From positions 124,001-188,000 of the forward strand of contig JACQAP010000005.1 of assembly GCA_016194905.1 (NCBI GenBank): 64,000 bases of DNA. The letters run 5' to 3'. Each line of letters starts with the position of its first letter. Within the stretch, counting starts at the first letter, position 1. Shown here piece after piece: positions 21,580-30,333 of this stretch. The stretch is from Betaproteobacteria bacterium (GTDB lineage: Bacteria; Pseudomonadota; Gammaproteobacteria; Burkholderiales; JACQAP01). The notes beneath the pieces were generated by a model. That model searched no databases. It was not told where the DNA came from and was given only the letters and a program-made list of their open reading frames with translations. The translations under genes were made by a program, and so were the position numbers.

Positions 21580-21801
21580 CTAGCGAATTTGACGTATCGC
21601 GTTCTTGCGGCCCGGTTCGTCGCGGACCACGCGAATTTTTTCCCTACACTCTATTTGCACGACCTTGCCGTCGTGGACGACCACTTCGATCGAGCCGTAG
21701 TCGATGCGCGCTATGGCCCGAAGGATCTCCCGCTCGATTTCCGGGGACAGCCGTTTATCGGTCTGCCCTTCCTCAATCCGCTTTGCGTCGAACTCGGCCA
21801 T
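21580..21801 (-). CDS. YezD/DUF2292 family small protein
   Basis: 73 residues. The segment EILRAIARIDYGSIEVVVHDGKVVQIECREKIRV is the whole conserved core of DUF2292 (YezD-like) proteins. The family is often found beside sulfate-assimilation genes, and the function is unknown. It follows the sbp remnant by 17 bases and precedes the porin gene by 131 bases on the minus strand, so it belongs to the sulfate transport unit. Confidence 0.82.
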   Translation of the reverse strand: MAEFDAKRIEEGQTDKRLSPEIEREILRAIARIDYGSIEVVVHDGKVVQIECREKIRVVRDEPGRKNAIRQIR

Positions 21802-21818
21802 CGCTGTTTCGCCTTTGT

Positions 21819-21950
21819 TTATTTGACCTGATAGATCTGATCGAACAGACCGCCATCGCTGAAATGCACCGCCTGGGCCTGCTTCCAGCCGCCGGAAACC
21901 TCGTCGACCGTGAACAGGTCGAGCTTCTTGAAAGTCGCTTCGTTAATTGA
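21819..21950 (-). pseudogene. 3'-end remnant of a second sulfate-binding protein gene
   Basis: On the minus strand about 43 codons read [20 protein letters not shown] and continue to DQIYQVK and a stop at 21819. This matches the C-terminus of the intact Sbp at 19026 ([21 protein letters not shown]...DQIYQK) with clear divergence, so it is an old second copy. No start or other Sbp motif is found upstream. The body of the gene is gone, while AT-rich leader sequence remains. Confidence 0.75.
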
Positions 21951-22056
21951 CAACAGAGGAGCTGCGAAATCGAGTGGGAAGTTACCGGGCTCCTGTTATG
22001 AATGGAAATAATATAATCTCATGTTCTTATCGTTATTAGGAATATTTAACGAGGCG
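21951..22056 (-). promoter_or_regulatory. Likely promoter/CysB region of the sulfate transport unit
   Basis: This is an AT-rich block between the cobA terminator and the sbp remnant. Read on the minus strand it contains TTAAATATTCCTAATAACG, ATAAGAACAT and TTATATTATTTCCATTCAT. ATAA/TTAT-rich pieces of this kind resemble CysB activation sites, and ATAAGAA recurs in the cysB-TSUP intergenic region. TATATT or TATTAT could be the -10 element. The assignment rests on position and composition only. Confidence 0.45.
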
Positions 22057-22082
22057 TAAAAAAGCCGGCTTTGCGCCGGCTT
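22057..22082 (-). terminator. Terminator downstream of cobA
   Basis: On the minus strand an 8-bp stem, AAGCCGGC pairing with GCCGGCTT, closes a 5-base loop and runs into TTTTTT (the A-run at 22057-22063 of the plus strand). It lies 27 bases after the cobA stop and closes the cysN-cobA transcription unit. Confidence 0.88.
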
Positions 22083-22108
22083 CCTGACAACAGCAACGCC
22101 GATATTTT

Positions 22109-22879
22109 TCAGCGTGAAGTCGCCTGCAGCGGTGTATCGTCAGCCACCAGTTCCTGTCCGGTCAGGGCATGCGCACGTTTCCTGAAAACGTTGCCGAACA
22201 ACAGCAACGCGGGACCGGCCAATCCTCGCGCGGCACCGTTCTTGAGTCCGCGCAACGTGGACCCGATATGCCGGGAGCCTGGCAACGAGGCATTCTCCAC
22301 TAGGACAACGGGGGTCGACATCGGCATGCCCTGTGCTTCCAGTATTCCCGCAATTTCCGCCGCCTGGCCGACTGCCATGTACAGCACCGCCGTATCGGCC
22401 CGGGCTACCGCCGACGCCCAGTCGCTGACGTCCTCACCTTCGCCGATCCTTGGCGTAACGAAAACAACGCTGCGGCTGACGCCGCGCTCGGTCAGCGAAA
22501 CACCCAGTTCCGCGCTGGCGGCCAGCGCCGATGTAATACCGGGTACGATCTCGTAAGGCACGCCTGCCGACTCAAGCGCCTCGATCTCTTCCTGCGCCCT
22601 GCCGAACAGCATCGGATCGCCGCCTTTGAGCCTGACCACAATGTCGTACTTGCCGGCGGCTTCGATCAGATTGCGATTGATGAAGCGCTGGTCCGTCGAG
22701 ATGCGGCTGCAACGCTTGCCCACGGCCACCTGTTTGGCACCAGGAGCCAATGCGAGCATCTCCGCTTGCACCAGCGCGTCATGAAAAACGATTTCGGCAC
22801 GCTTCAATAACTCGGCGCCTCGCAAGGTGATCAGGTCGGCAGCACCGGGCCCCGCACCGATAAGATAAACCTTGCCCAT
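22109..22879 (-). CDS. cobA: Uroporphyrinogen-III C-methyltransferase
   Basis: 256 residues, a stand-alone SUMT without the CysG N-terminal dehydrogenase part. VYLIGAGPGAADLITLRG at the start, DALV, VRLKGGDPMLFGRAQEE and GVPYEIVPGITSALAA are the standard SAM-binding motifs. It makes precorrin-2 for siroheme, needed by the sulfite reductase encoded upstream. The start overlaps the ferredoxin stop by one base (TAATG). Confidence 0.94.
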   Translation of the reverse strand: MGKVYLIGAGPGAADLITLRGAELLKRAEIVFHDALVQAEMLALAPGAKQVAVGKRCSRISTDQRFINRNLIEAAGKYDIVVRLKGGDPMLFGRAQEEIEALESAGVPYEIVPGITSALAASAELGVSLTERGVSRSVVFVTPRIGEGEDVSDWASAVARADTAVLYMAVGQAAEIAGILEAQGMPMSTPVVLVENASLPGSRHIGSTLRGLKNGAARGLAGPALLLFGNVFRKRAHALTGQELVADDTPLQATSR

Positions 22880-23205
22880 TAGGCGAACTCCAGCAAAGCG
22901 CGTTTGTCCTTGATCTGCGCCCAGTGTTCCGCATCGATAGGCTCAGGTTTCTTCTCGGTGATCGGCGACCAGGCTTTTGCCGCTTCCGCATTGATACGGA
23001 TGAAGTCCCGCTGGTCTTCGGGTACGTCGTCTTCCGCAAAGATGGCTTCGACTGGACACTCGGCAACGCACAAACTGCAATCTATGCAGGTCTCCGGGTC
23101 GATTGCGAGAAAGTTCGCTCCTTCGACGAAGCAATCGACCGGGCACACATCCACGCAGTCGGTATGCTTGCAGTTGATGCACGACTCTGTCACGACGTAG
23201 GTCAT
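22879..23205 (-). CDS. fdxA: 7Fe ferredoxin FdxA
   Basis: 108 residues. The N-terminal cluster region MTYVVTESCINCKHTDCVDVCPVDCF and the second motif CIDCSLCVAECPVEAIF are those of a [3Fe-4S][4Fe-4S] ferredoxin. The C-terminal tail with WSPITEKKPEP is typical of proteobacterial FdxA. Being between cysN and cobA, it is a reasonable electron donor for sulfite reductase or APS reductase, as an inference from context. Confidence 0.93.
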   Translation of the reverse strand: MTYVVTESCINCKHTDCVDVCPVDCFVEGANFLAIDPETCIDCSLCVAECPVEAIFAEDDVPEDQRDFIRINAEAAKAWSPITEKKPEPIDAEHWAQIKDKRALLEFA

Positions 23206-23235
23206 CTTGCGTTCCTGTGCTGCGAAATGTCCGAT

Positions 23236-24507
23236 TTATTCGATGAGTCCGGCGGCAACGGTATTGTTGCTGGTCTCGTCGATGACGATGAAACTGCCGG
23301 CGGCCCGATTCCGGCGATAGGGTTCGAACGCGACAGGCTGCGCGGTCTTGACCGAAATGCGGCCGATGTCGTTCAGCGCGAACGTGTCGGCCGATTCCTG
23401 CACCAGCGTGTTGACGTTCATCCGGTACTGCGGGGACCCGAGCAACGCCTTGACCACCCGGGTACCCTGCTTGATCAGGTAGCGCCGGCTGCGATTGAAG
23501 GGTTCGGTCGCCAGCCAGCACAGGGTCGCCTCGAATTCGCGCGCCACGACCGGTAACGTCCCGGTTGCCGCCAATACTTCGCCGCGCGAGATATCGAGCT
23601 GGTCTTCGAGCACGACCGTTACCGACTGCGGCGCCTGTGCCCGCTCGACAGTCCCGTCGAAGGTGCGGACCGTACGGACTCGCGAAGTCTGCCCGGACGG
23701 CAGCACGGTAATAGCGTCTCCGATACCGATGCTTCCGGATTCGATCCGGCCGGCATAGCCGCGCGCGCCTTCCACGCCACTGTCTCCCGGTCTCGACACC
23801 AGTTGCACCGGGAAAAAGAGCTGCCCGTGCACGGCGGAACGCGCCACTTCGGCGCTCTCGAGTATTTCCAGCAGCGTCGGTCCGCGGTACCACAACAACC
23901 TGTCGCCACGCCCGACGACCATATCGCCCTGCAGCGCCGACATCGGCAGCGCGTCAACCCGATAGAAATCGAGGTCGCGTACAAAACCATCGAAGGCTTT
24001 GCTGATGTCGTCGAATACCTGCCGCGAATAATCCACCAGGTCCATCTTGTTCACCGCCAGCACCACGTGCGGAATGCGCAGCAGGCTGGCGATATAGGCA
24101 TGACGGCGCGACTGCGTCAGCAATCCCTTGCGCGCATCCACCAGCACGATCGCCAGATCCGCGGTCGAGGCCCCGGTCACCATGTTGCGGGTGTACTGCT
24201 CGTGCCCGGGCGTATCGGCGATGATGAACTTGCGCGACGGCGTGGCGAAATAGCGGTAGGCCACATCGATGGTGATGCCCTGCTCGCGTTCCGCGAGCAG
24301 CCCGTCGGTCAGCAGCGAAAGATCGATTCCAGTTTGACCGCGACGGCGGCTGGATTTCTCGATGGAGGAAAGCTGGTCCTCGAATATCGCTTTGGTGTCG
24401 TACAGCAGCCGCCCGATCAGCGTGCTTTTGCCGTCGTCGACGCTGCCTGCGCTGGTGAAGCGCAGCATGCCGGTATCCACGGGAGACAGGGTTTCGATCG
24501 CTGACAC
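23236..24507 (-). CDS. cysN: Sulfate adenylyltransferase subunit 1 (GTPase)
   Basis: 423 residues from GTG 24507, one base after the cysD stop. An ATG at 24468 is possible. The GTPase motifs are GSVDDGKST, DTPGHEQY and NKMD, followed by EF-Tu-like beta domains. CysN uses GTP hydrolysis to drive ATP sulfurylation by CysD. There is no fused APS kinase (CysC) domain, in line with an APS reductase downstream in the pathway. Confidence 0.94.
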   Translation of the reverse strand: MSAIETLSPVDTGMLRFTSAGSVDDGKSTLIGRLLYDTKAIFEDQLSSIEKSSRRRGQTGIDLSLLTDGLLAEREQGITIDVAYRYFATPSRKFIIADTPGHEQYTRNMVTGASTADLAIVLVDARKGLLTQSRRHAYIASLLRIPHVVLAVNKMDLVDYSRQVFDDISKAFDGFVRDLDFYRVDALPMSALQGDMVVGRGDRLLWYRGPTLLEILESAEVARSAVHGQLFFPVQLVSRPGDSGVEGARGYAGRIESGSIGIGDAITVLPSGQTSRVRTVRTFDGTVERAQAPQSVTVVLEDQLDISRGEVLAATGTLPVVAREFEATLCWLATEPFNRSRRYLIKQGTRVVKALLGSPQYRMNVNTLVQESADTFALNDIGRISVKTAQPVAFEPYRRNRAAGSFIVIDETSNNTVAAGLIE

Positions 24508-24508
24508 G

Positions 24509-25432
24509 TTAAAAATATCCTTCCTTCTTGCGCAGTTCCATCGACGCTTCCGACGTCTGATCGTCCATCCGCGTCGCGCCACGTTCGGTAATGCGGGTCG
24601 TCGCCGTTTCGACGATGATTTCCTCCGCGGTTGCCGCGGTGGATTCCACCGGGCAGGTACAGGTCATGTCGCCAACGGTACGAAACCGCACTGAAATCGT
24701 TTCCACGGTTTCGCCCGCCTTCGGCCGCACGAGCTCCGACACCGGCAACAATCCGCCGGGCCTGCGCACCACTTCGCGCCGATGCGCGTAGTAGATCGAG
24801 GGAACCGCCAGCTTTTCGCGGTCGATGTACTGCCAGACGTCGAGTTCGGTCCAGTTGCTGATCGGAAACACGCGGATGTTTTCACCCTTGTGCACCCGCG
24901 TGTTGTAGAGACTCCACAACTCCGGGCGCTGGTTCTTCGGATCCCATTGGCCGAATTCATCCCGGAAAGAAAAGATACGCTCCTTCGCCCGCGATTTTTC
25001 TTCGTCACGCCGTGCCCCGCCGATGCAGGCATCGAATCCATGCTCGGCAATGGTGTCTAGCAAGGTCACCGACTGATGCACGTTGCGGCTTTCGTCTTCC
25101 GAACGCAACCTCACCCTGCCGGCTCGAATCGAATCTTCCATGTGGCCGATGACCAGGCGCTCGCCGAGTTCGGCGGCACGCGCGTCGCGAAAAGCGATGA
25201 CCTCGGGGAAGTTGTGCCCCGTGTCGATGTGCAGCAACGGGAACGGAAACCTCCCGGGACGGAATGCCTTTTCGGCCAGCCGCAGCATTACGATCGAATC
25301 CTTGCCACCGGAGAACAGCAGCGCCGGATTGCTGCATTCCGCCGCCACTTCGCGCAGGATGTGAATGGCCTCCGATTCGAGCCAGTCGAGATGGTTGATG
25401 CGCGTCGAGTCGATCTGCAGCACGGCACTCAC
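24509..25432 (-). CDS. cysD: Sulfate adenylyltransferase subunit 2
   Basis: 307 residues from GTG 25432, which overlaps the cysH stop as GTGA. This is about the family length. The frame is open 126 bases further into cysH, but the core begins LDWLESEAIHILREVAAE. The PP-loop SGGKDSIVMLRLAEKAF, LHIDTGHNFPE and GGARRDEEKSRAKERIFSFRD are the adenylating motifs. It forms APS from ATP and sulfate together with CysN. Confidence 0.95.
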   Translation of the reverse strand: MSAVLQIDSTRINHLDWLESEAIHILREVAAECSNPALLFSGGKDSIVMLRLAEKAFRPGRFPFPLLHIDTGHNFPEVIAFRDARAAELGERLVIGHMEDSIRAGRVRLRSEDESRNVHQSVTLLDTIAEHGFDACIGGARRDEEKSRAKERIFSFRDEFGQWDPKNQRPELWSLYNTRVHKGENIRVFPISNWTELDVWQYIDREKLAVPSIYYAHRREVVRRPGGLLPVSELVRPKAGETVETISVRFRTVGDMTCTCPVESTAATAEEIIVETATTRITERGATRMDDQTSEASMELRKKEGYF

Positions 25433-26184
25433 GGTGTTTTTCCCTCGGTCGGCTTGACTAACGGCGAGACGTGAATTCCGCATTCCTTGCTGTCCCTCGA
25501 TTCCCACCACCAGCGCCCGGCCCGAATGTCCTCGCCGGGGCGTATCGCACGCGTGCATGGATCGCAGCCGATGGAAGGATAGCCGCGGTCGTGCAGTGCG
25601 TTATAAGGCACCTCACGGTCGCGGACATAGGCCCATACTTCCTCCTCGCTCCAATCCGCCAGCGGATTGAATTTCACGAGGCCATGGGTGGCATCGAACT
25701 CGCGCAGCGGGAGGTCTGTGCGGGTGACCGACTGGGCGCGACGCAGTCCGGTAACCCACGCATCTCGACCTGCGAGGGCCCGCGCCAGCGGTTCCACCTT
25801 GCGGATGTGACAGCAACTCTTGCGTAACTCGACGCTTTCATAGAAAGCATTCGCACCGTGCGTGGAGACGTAGCGCTCTACCTTTTCTGTGTCAGGCCGG
25901 AATACTTCGACCTCGCGGGAATAGCGGCTGCGCATGCGCTCCAGCAGGTCCAGTGTCTCGCCTGGCAGGCGGCCGGTATCGAGCGTGAAGATGGTAATCG
26001 GCAGACCGGTTGTGAAGATGGCGTCCGCTACCACCATGTCTTCCGCGCCAAGGCTGCTGGCGAACGCGACATCGTGAAACTCGCTGGCGATTTCCTTCAA
26101 CCGCGACACGAGGACCCCATGGGGGTATCCGGAATTCGGCGAAGAAATCATGGGCTGGACGTGCATGGCCGCGTCTGCCTTCAT
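25429..26184 (-). CDS. cysH: APS-type adenylylsulfate reductase
   Basis: 251 residues from ATG 26184, which overlaps the DUF934 stop (ATGA). SSLGAEDMVV is the substrate loop and TLDTGRLPGET follows. The pairs C124-C125 (RKSCCHIRK) and C206/C209 (GCDPCTRA) are the ligands of the [4Fe-4S] cluster found in APS reductases and absent from enteric PAPS reductase. KECGIH (C234) is the catalytic Cys. The enzyme should therefore reduce APS directly, which explains the absence of cysC. Confidence 0.94.
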   Translation of the reverse strand: MKADAAMHVQPMISSPNSGYPHGVLVSRLKEIASEFHDVAFASSLGAEDMVVADAIFTTGLPITIFTLDTGRLPGETLDLLERMRSRYSREVEVFRPDTEKVERYVSTHGANAFYESVELRKSCCHIRKVEPLARALAGRDAWVTGLRRAQSVTRTDLPLREFDATHGLVKFNPLADWSEEEVWAYVRDREVPYNALHDRGYPSIGCDPCTRAIRPGEDIRAGRWWWESRDSKECGIHVSPLVKPTEGKTP

Positions 26185-26705
26185 GATTTGTTCTGAGCGG
26201 GCGGCCAGGCGCGTTCGTGACGGCGAAACGCGGGAACCGGGTTGTCCCACGAGCCCTGGTAGGCGTCGGTGAACGGCCGCAGGCTTTGCAGGGCCTGCCG
26301 GATATCCTTGTCCGCGCGCACGGCAAACGCATCGAATCCGACCCGCTTCATGTAGAAAAGCTGGTCCGGCAGCACATCGCCTATCGCGCGCAATTCGCCG
26401 CGATAGCCGAAGCGCGAACGCAGCAGGTAGGCGATCGAGTAGCCGCGTCCGTCGGTGAACTTCGGAAAATCAATCGCAATCAGCGATAGCGACGGCAAAG
26501 AAGGCGCGAGCCTGGCGGGATCGTCGGTGCCGGTCAGCCAGACGCCGACATCGCCGCGCGCGGCCAATCCCGCCTGCTGATCGAGCCACACGGCGAGCGG
26601 AACGATAACGCGGCCTGAGGGCATGATTGCCGGCCCGTCAGCGGCCGGACGCAGGACCTGCCAGTCGTCGGCCACCACCGCGCCGCGCAGAATGATCTCA
26701 GACAT
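26181..26705 (-). CDS. DUF934 protein of sulfite reduction clusters
   Basis: 174 residues from ATG 26705, overlapping the reductase gene by 8 bases and cysH by 4. The core LSLIAIDFPKFTDGRGYSIAYLLRSRFGYRGELRAIGDVLPDQLFYMKRVGFDAF is the DUF934 signature. The family is nearly always next to CysI-like reductases and is thought to help in sulfite reduction or act as an oxidoreductase accessory. The precise function is unknown. Confidence 0.88.
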   Translation of the reverse strand: MSEIILRGAVVADDWQVLRPAADGPAIMPSGRVIVPLAVWLDQQAGLAARGDVGVWLTGTDDPARLAPSLPSLSLIAIDFPKFTDGRGYSIAYLLRSRFGYRGELRAIGDVLPDQLFYMKRVGFDAFAVRADKDIRQALQSLRPFTDAYQGSWDNPVPAFRRHERAWPPAQNKS

Positions 26706-28431
26706 CGGCTGCTGCTCCTTCGCGATTCTCCGCTCCTTCCCGATTCTCGGTGCTCGCGCGCAACGGCGAGCCGTAGACGCCCGACTTGAAAGGCGCAACG
26801 CCCAGACGCGCGACCGTATCGATGAACCGTTCGTCCGCTTCGCGCTGCTCCAGGTAGATATCGACCAGCCGCGAGATGACATCGGGCATGTCATCCGCCT
26901 TGAACGACGGCCCGATGACCTTGCCGATGGCGCTGCGGCCGCGCCCAGCCTGCGAACCGTCGGCACCGCCGACCGAAACCTGGTACCACTCCTCGCCGTC
27001 CTTGTCGACGCCGAGAATACCGATATGTCCGGCATGGTGATGACCGCAGGAATTCATGCAGCCGGAAATGTTGATGTTCAGTTCGCCGATGTCGTGCAGA
27101 AAATCCAGATCATCGAAGCGGCGCTGGATGGCCTCCGCGATCGGAATGGATTTGGCATTCGCAAGCGAGCAGAAATCTCCGCCCGGGCAGGCGATGATGT
27201 CCGTCAGAAGTCCGAGGTTCGGCGTGGCGAGCCCGGCGTGGCGGGCTTCTTCCCACAGGGTAAACAAGTCGTTCGCGCGCACGTCGGGCAGGATGAGGTT
27301 CTGTTCGTGGGACACGCGCACTTCGCCGAAACCGAAACGCTCGGACCAGTCGGCGACCAGATCCATCTGTTCCGCCGTGGCATCTCCCGGCGGCACGCCG
27401 GTCTTCTTCAACGACAACACAACCGCACGATAGCCCGGGATGCGATGCGCGTTGATCGCGCGTCCCACCCAGCGGGCAAAACCGGCGTTCTCACTCGCGT
27501 GCCGATTGAATTCGGCGTCGTCCGCCGGCCGGGCCGCATAGTCAGGCGGGGCAAAGTAAGCCGATACGCGGGCCAACTCCTGGTCCGTCAGCGTATCCGG
27601 CCCGTCCCTGGTAAGAACCCACTCTTCTTCCACCTGGCACGCGAATTCTTCCGCTCCCAGCGCCTTGACCAGGATCTTGATGCGCGCCTTGTAGAGATTG
27701 TCGCGACGGCCATAGCGGTTGTAGACGCGCAGGATTGCCTCGACGTACGTGTTCATGTGTTGCCACGGCAGGAAGTCGCGGATCACCGGACCGATTACCG
27801 GCGTGCGGCCCATGCCGCCCCCGACCAATACGCGCATTCCGACTTCGCCGTCCGGCCCGCGGCGCAAATACAAGCCGATGTCGTGGAACGCGGTTGCAGC
27901 GCGGTCTTCCTCGGCACCGTTCACCGCGATCTTGAATTTGCGCGGCAGGAACGCGAACTCCGGATGGAACGTGGACCACTGCCTCAGGATTTCCGCCAGC
28001 GGCCGCGGATCGAGAACTTCGTCCGGCGCGACGCCCGCAAATTCGTCGGACGTAATGTTGCGCACGCAGTTGCCGCTGGTCTGGATCGCATGCATCTCTA
28101 CCGATGCGAGATCGGCGAGTATGTCGGGCGAATCCTCCAGGCGGGGCCAGTTGTACTGGATGTTCTGCCGCGTCGTGAAATGTCCATAGCCGCGGTCATA
28201 ACGCCGCGCTATCGAAGCCAGCATGCGCAACTGAGTTGCAGACAGCAGGCCGTAGGGGATCGCCACCCGCAGCATGTGCGCATACCGCTGCATGTACAAC
28301 CCGTTCTGCAGGCGCAACGGCCGGAACTCGTCTTCGCTCAGGTCGCCGGCGAGGAAACGCCGCACCTGGTCTCGATACTGCGCTACGCGCTCGTTGACGA
28401 GATTGCGATCGACTTGATCGTATACGTACAT
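26698..28431 (-). CDS. Siroheme nitrite/sulfite reductase (hemoprotein)
   Basis: 577 residues. The two reductase half-repeats are visible: GHFTTRQNIQYNWPRL and a second half from about 330. The cluster/siroheme ligands are CPGGDFCSLA and INISGCMNSCGHHHAGHIG, giving the C-x5-C and C-x3-C pattern. In this operon, next to DUF934, cysH and cysDN, the enzyme is most likely the assimilatory sulfite reductase (CysI-type). Sequence alone does not exclude nitrite. No flavoprotein CysJ is present, so a ferredoxin such as fdxA may donate electrons. Confidence 0.93.
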   Translation of the reverse strand: MYVYDQVDRNLVNERVAQYRDQVRRFLAGDLSEDEFRPLRLQNGLYMQRYAHMLRVAIPYGLLSATQLRMLASIARRYDRGYGHFTTRQNIQYNWPRLEDSPDILADLASVEMHAIQTSGNCVRNITSDEFAGVAPDEVLDPRPLAEILRQWSTFHPEFAFLPRKFKIAVNGAEEDRAATAFHDIGLYLRRGPDGEVGMRVLVGGGMGRTPVIGPVIRDFLPWQHMNTYVEAILRVYNRYGRRDNLYKARIKILVKALGAEEFACQVEEEWVLTRDGPDTLTDQELARVSAYFAPPDYAARPADDAEFNRHASENAGFARWVGRAINAHRIPGYRAVVLSLKKTGVPPGDATAEQMDLVADWSERFGFGEVRVSHEQNLILPDVRANDLFTLWEEARHAGLATPNLGLLTDIIACPGGDFCSLANAKSIPIAEAIQRRFDDLDFLHDIGELNINISGCMNSCGHHHAGHIGILGVDKDGEEWYQVSVGGADGSQAGRGRSAIGKVIGPSFKADDMPDVISRLVDIYLEQREADERFIDTVARLGVAPFKSGVYGSPLRASTENREGAENREGAAADV

Positions 28432-28473
28432 GACTATGCCTTTTGCGAAATTTGCATGCGGGGAACGGCCCGG

Positions 28474-29247
28474 TTACCAGACCAGCTTGCCGCCGACCAG
28501 CACCAGCATGGATGCCAGCGCCGGACGCAGCCAGCGATCGGCGATGCGACCGCTCAACTGGCTGCCGAGGTAGATGCCCGGAAGCGACCCGATCAGCAGG
28601 TTGCCGAGCAGATGCCAATCCACCGTGCCCATGTAGAAATGTCCCAGGCCGGCGACTGCTGTCAGCGGAACTGCGTGCGCGATATCGCTGCCCACGATGC
28701 GCGACGCGGGCAACAGCGGAAACAGCCAGAACAACGCTGCCACCCCGACCGCACCCGCACCAACCGAGCTCAATGCGACAAGCGCGCCGATCACTGCGCC
28801 GGTCGCGATGGTGGCCGGCACAATGTGGCGCTCGCGCCACTCTTTACCTGCGCCGTGCCTGCCCAGGCCTTGCAGCCGCTCCTTGAACAGGATTGCCAGC
28901 GCAGTCAGGATCAGGGCGACCCCCAGCGAACCGGTGATGAGGCCGCCGACCCTGTGACTGTCGACGCCAAGTGTATGAAGCGCGACCAAGGCGGCCAGAG
29001 CGGCCGGTATGCTGCCGGCCGCAAGGCAACCGACCAGTTTCCATTCGACGTTGCCACGACGGGCGTGCACCCAGACTCCGGTGGCTTTGGTGAAGGAAGC
29101 GTACAGCAGATCTGTCCCTACGGCAGTTGCGGGGGAGACACCGAATATCATAACCAGCATCGGCGTCATCAGCGAACCGCCGCCGACGCCGGTGAGCCCT
29201 ACGATAAATCCGACCAGCAACCCTGACAGGGCGTAACCCAGTTCCAT
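28474..29247 (-). CDS. TSUP (TauE/SafE) family permease
   Basis: 257 residues with about eight hydrophobic segments. GLLVGFIVGLTGVGGGSLMTPMLVMIFGVSPATAVGTDLLYASFTK is the classic first repeat of sulfite exporter TauE/SafE proteins. Being first in the cys unit and 42 bases before the sulfite reductase, it probably moves sulfite, sulfate or an organosulfonate. Direction and substrate are unproven. Confidence 0.87.
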   Translation of the reverse strand: MELGYALSGLLVGFIVGLTGVGGGSLMTPMLVMIFGVSPATAVGTDLLYASFTKATGVWVHARRGNVEWKLVGCLAAGSIPAALAALVALHTLGVDSHRVGGLITGSLGVALILTALAILFKERLQGLGRHGAGKEWRERHIVPATIATGAVIGALVALSSVGAGAVGVAALFWLFPLLPASRIVGSDIAHAVPLTAVAGLGHFYMGTVDWHLLGNLLIGSLPGIYLGSQLSGRIADRWLRPALASMLVLVGGKLVW

Positions 29248-29406
29248 TTTTTCACCCTGCGGGCCGCGTTTGCGCGCCCCGTCTCAAACTCGTGTTGTCG
29301 ACGATGGACGGATGATACTGGCAGTCCTTATATTTCTTATGACTATTCTGTTAGTATTAAATACGAATCCATTATTAAGCCGACCGTTTCGTCGGAACAA
29401 CAGGCC
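29248..29406. promoter_or_regulatory. Divergent cys operon/cysB control region
   Basis: This 159-bp gap separates the minus-strand cys unit from plus-strand cysB. An AT-rich block at 29328-29380 contains TTATATTTCTTATGACTATT, TTAGTATTAAATACG and CATTATTAAG, rich in ATAA/TTAT half-sites as expected for CysB binding. ATAAGAA (minus strand) is shared with the region at 21951-22056. No single promoter can be fixed by eye. Confidence 0.5.
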
Positions 29407-30333
29407 ATGAAACTGCAGCAGTTACGCTACATCTGCGAAGTTGCCCGCCAGAATCTCAATCTCTCGAAGGCGGCTGAGGTCCTGCACACCTCGCAACCGG
29501 GTATCAGCAAGCAGATCCGCAGTCTGGAGGAAGAACTCGGCGTCGATATTTTCGTCCGCCACGGCAAGCGCGTCGTCGCCGTTACCGAACCTGGAAAGGC
29601 GATCCTGGATATCGCTCAGCGAATCTTGAAGGATGTCGAGAATCTCAAGCAGGTCGGCGAGCAATTCACCGAGGAGGACAAGGGGCGCCTCACGATCGCG
29701 ACCACGCATACGCAGGCCCGATATGCGCTTCCCCAGATCATCCAGCGATTCACGAAGCGTTATCCCGAAGTACGGCTGTCGTTGCGCCAGGGCAGCCCGA
29801 CCCAGATTTCCGAAATGGTGGCCTCCGGTGAAGCCGACATCGCCATTGCAACCGAGGCGATCGAGCTATACGAGGACCTGGTGATGCTGCCCTGCTACAA
29901 GTGGAACCGTTGCGTTCTGGTGCAACCCGGTCACCCATTGTTGAAGGTAAAAAAGCTTACCGTCGAGGCGATCGCTGCGTTTCCGATCATCACCTACGAT
30001 TTCGCATTCACCGGCAGATCGAAGATCAACCAGGCATTTGCGGACAAGGGACTGACTCCCAACGTCGTGCTGACGGCAATCGACGCCGACGTCATCAAGA
30101 CTTACGTGGAACTCGGTCTTGGCGTGGGCATTGTTGCGATGATGGCTTACGATCCGAAACGGGACACGCATGTACGCGCCATCGATGCCAGCCATTTGTT
30201 CGAACCGAGCACAACGCGCATCGGCATCCGCAAGAACAGTTATCTGCGCGGCTATACCTACGACTTCATCGAAATGTTCGCGCCCCACCTCACCCGCCGG
30301 GTCGTCGACGACGCGATGCACAGCAAGGGGTGA
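29407..30333 (+). CDS. cysB: LysR-type regulator CysB/Cbl
   Basis: 308 residues. It starts MKLQQLRYICEVARQNLNLSKAAEVLHTSQPGISKQIRSLEEELG, the helix-turn-helix of the CysB subfamily. The effector domain holds TIATTHTQARYALP, RQGSPTQI and YDFAFTGRSKI, typical of CysB and Cbl. It is divergent from the sulfate-assimilation unit it would activate, with N-acetylserine or sulfide-related signals as family effectors. Confidence 0.93.
   Translation: MKLQQLRYICEVARQNLNLSKAAEVLHTSQPGISKQIRSLEEELGVDIFVRHGKRVVAVTEPGKAILDIAQRILKDVENLKQVGEQFTEEDKGRLTIATTHTQARYALPQIIQRFTKRYPEVRLSLRQGSPTQISEMVASGEADIAIATEAIELYEDLVMLPCYKWNRCVLVQPGHPLLKVKKLTVEAIAAFPIITYDFAFTGRSKINQAFADKGLTPNVVLTAIDADVIKTYVELGLGVGIVAMMAYDPKRDTHVRAIDASHLFEPSTTRIGIRKNSYLRGYTYDFIEMFAPHLTRRVVDDAMHSKG

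Noticed and set aside
26623-29226. Open reading frame of 867 codons opposite the sulfite reductase and TSUP genes
   Set aside because: It is antisense to three conserved genes, with low-complexity composition and no recognisable motif.
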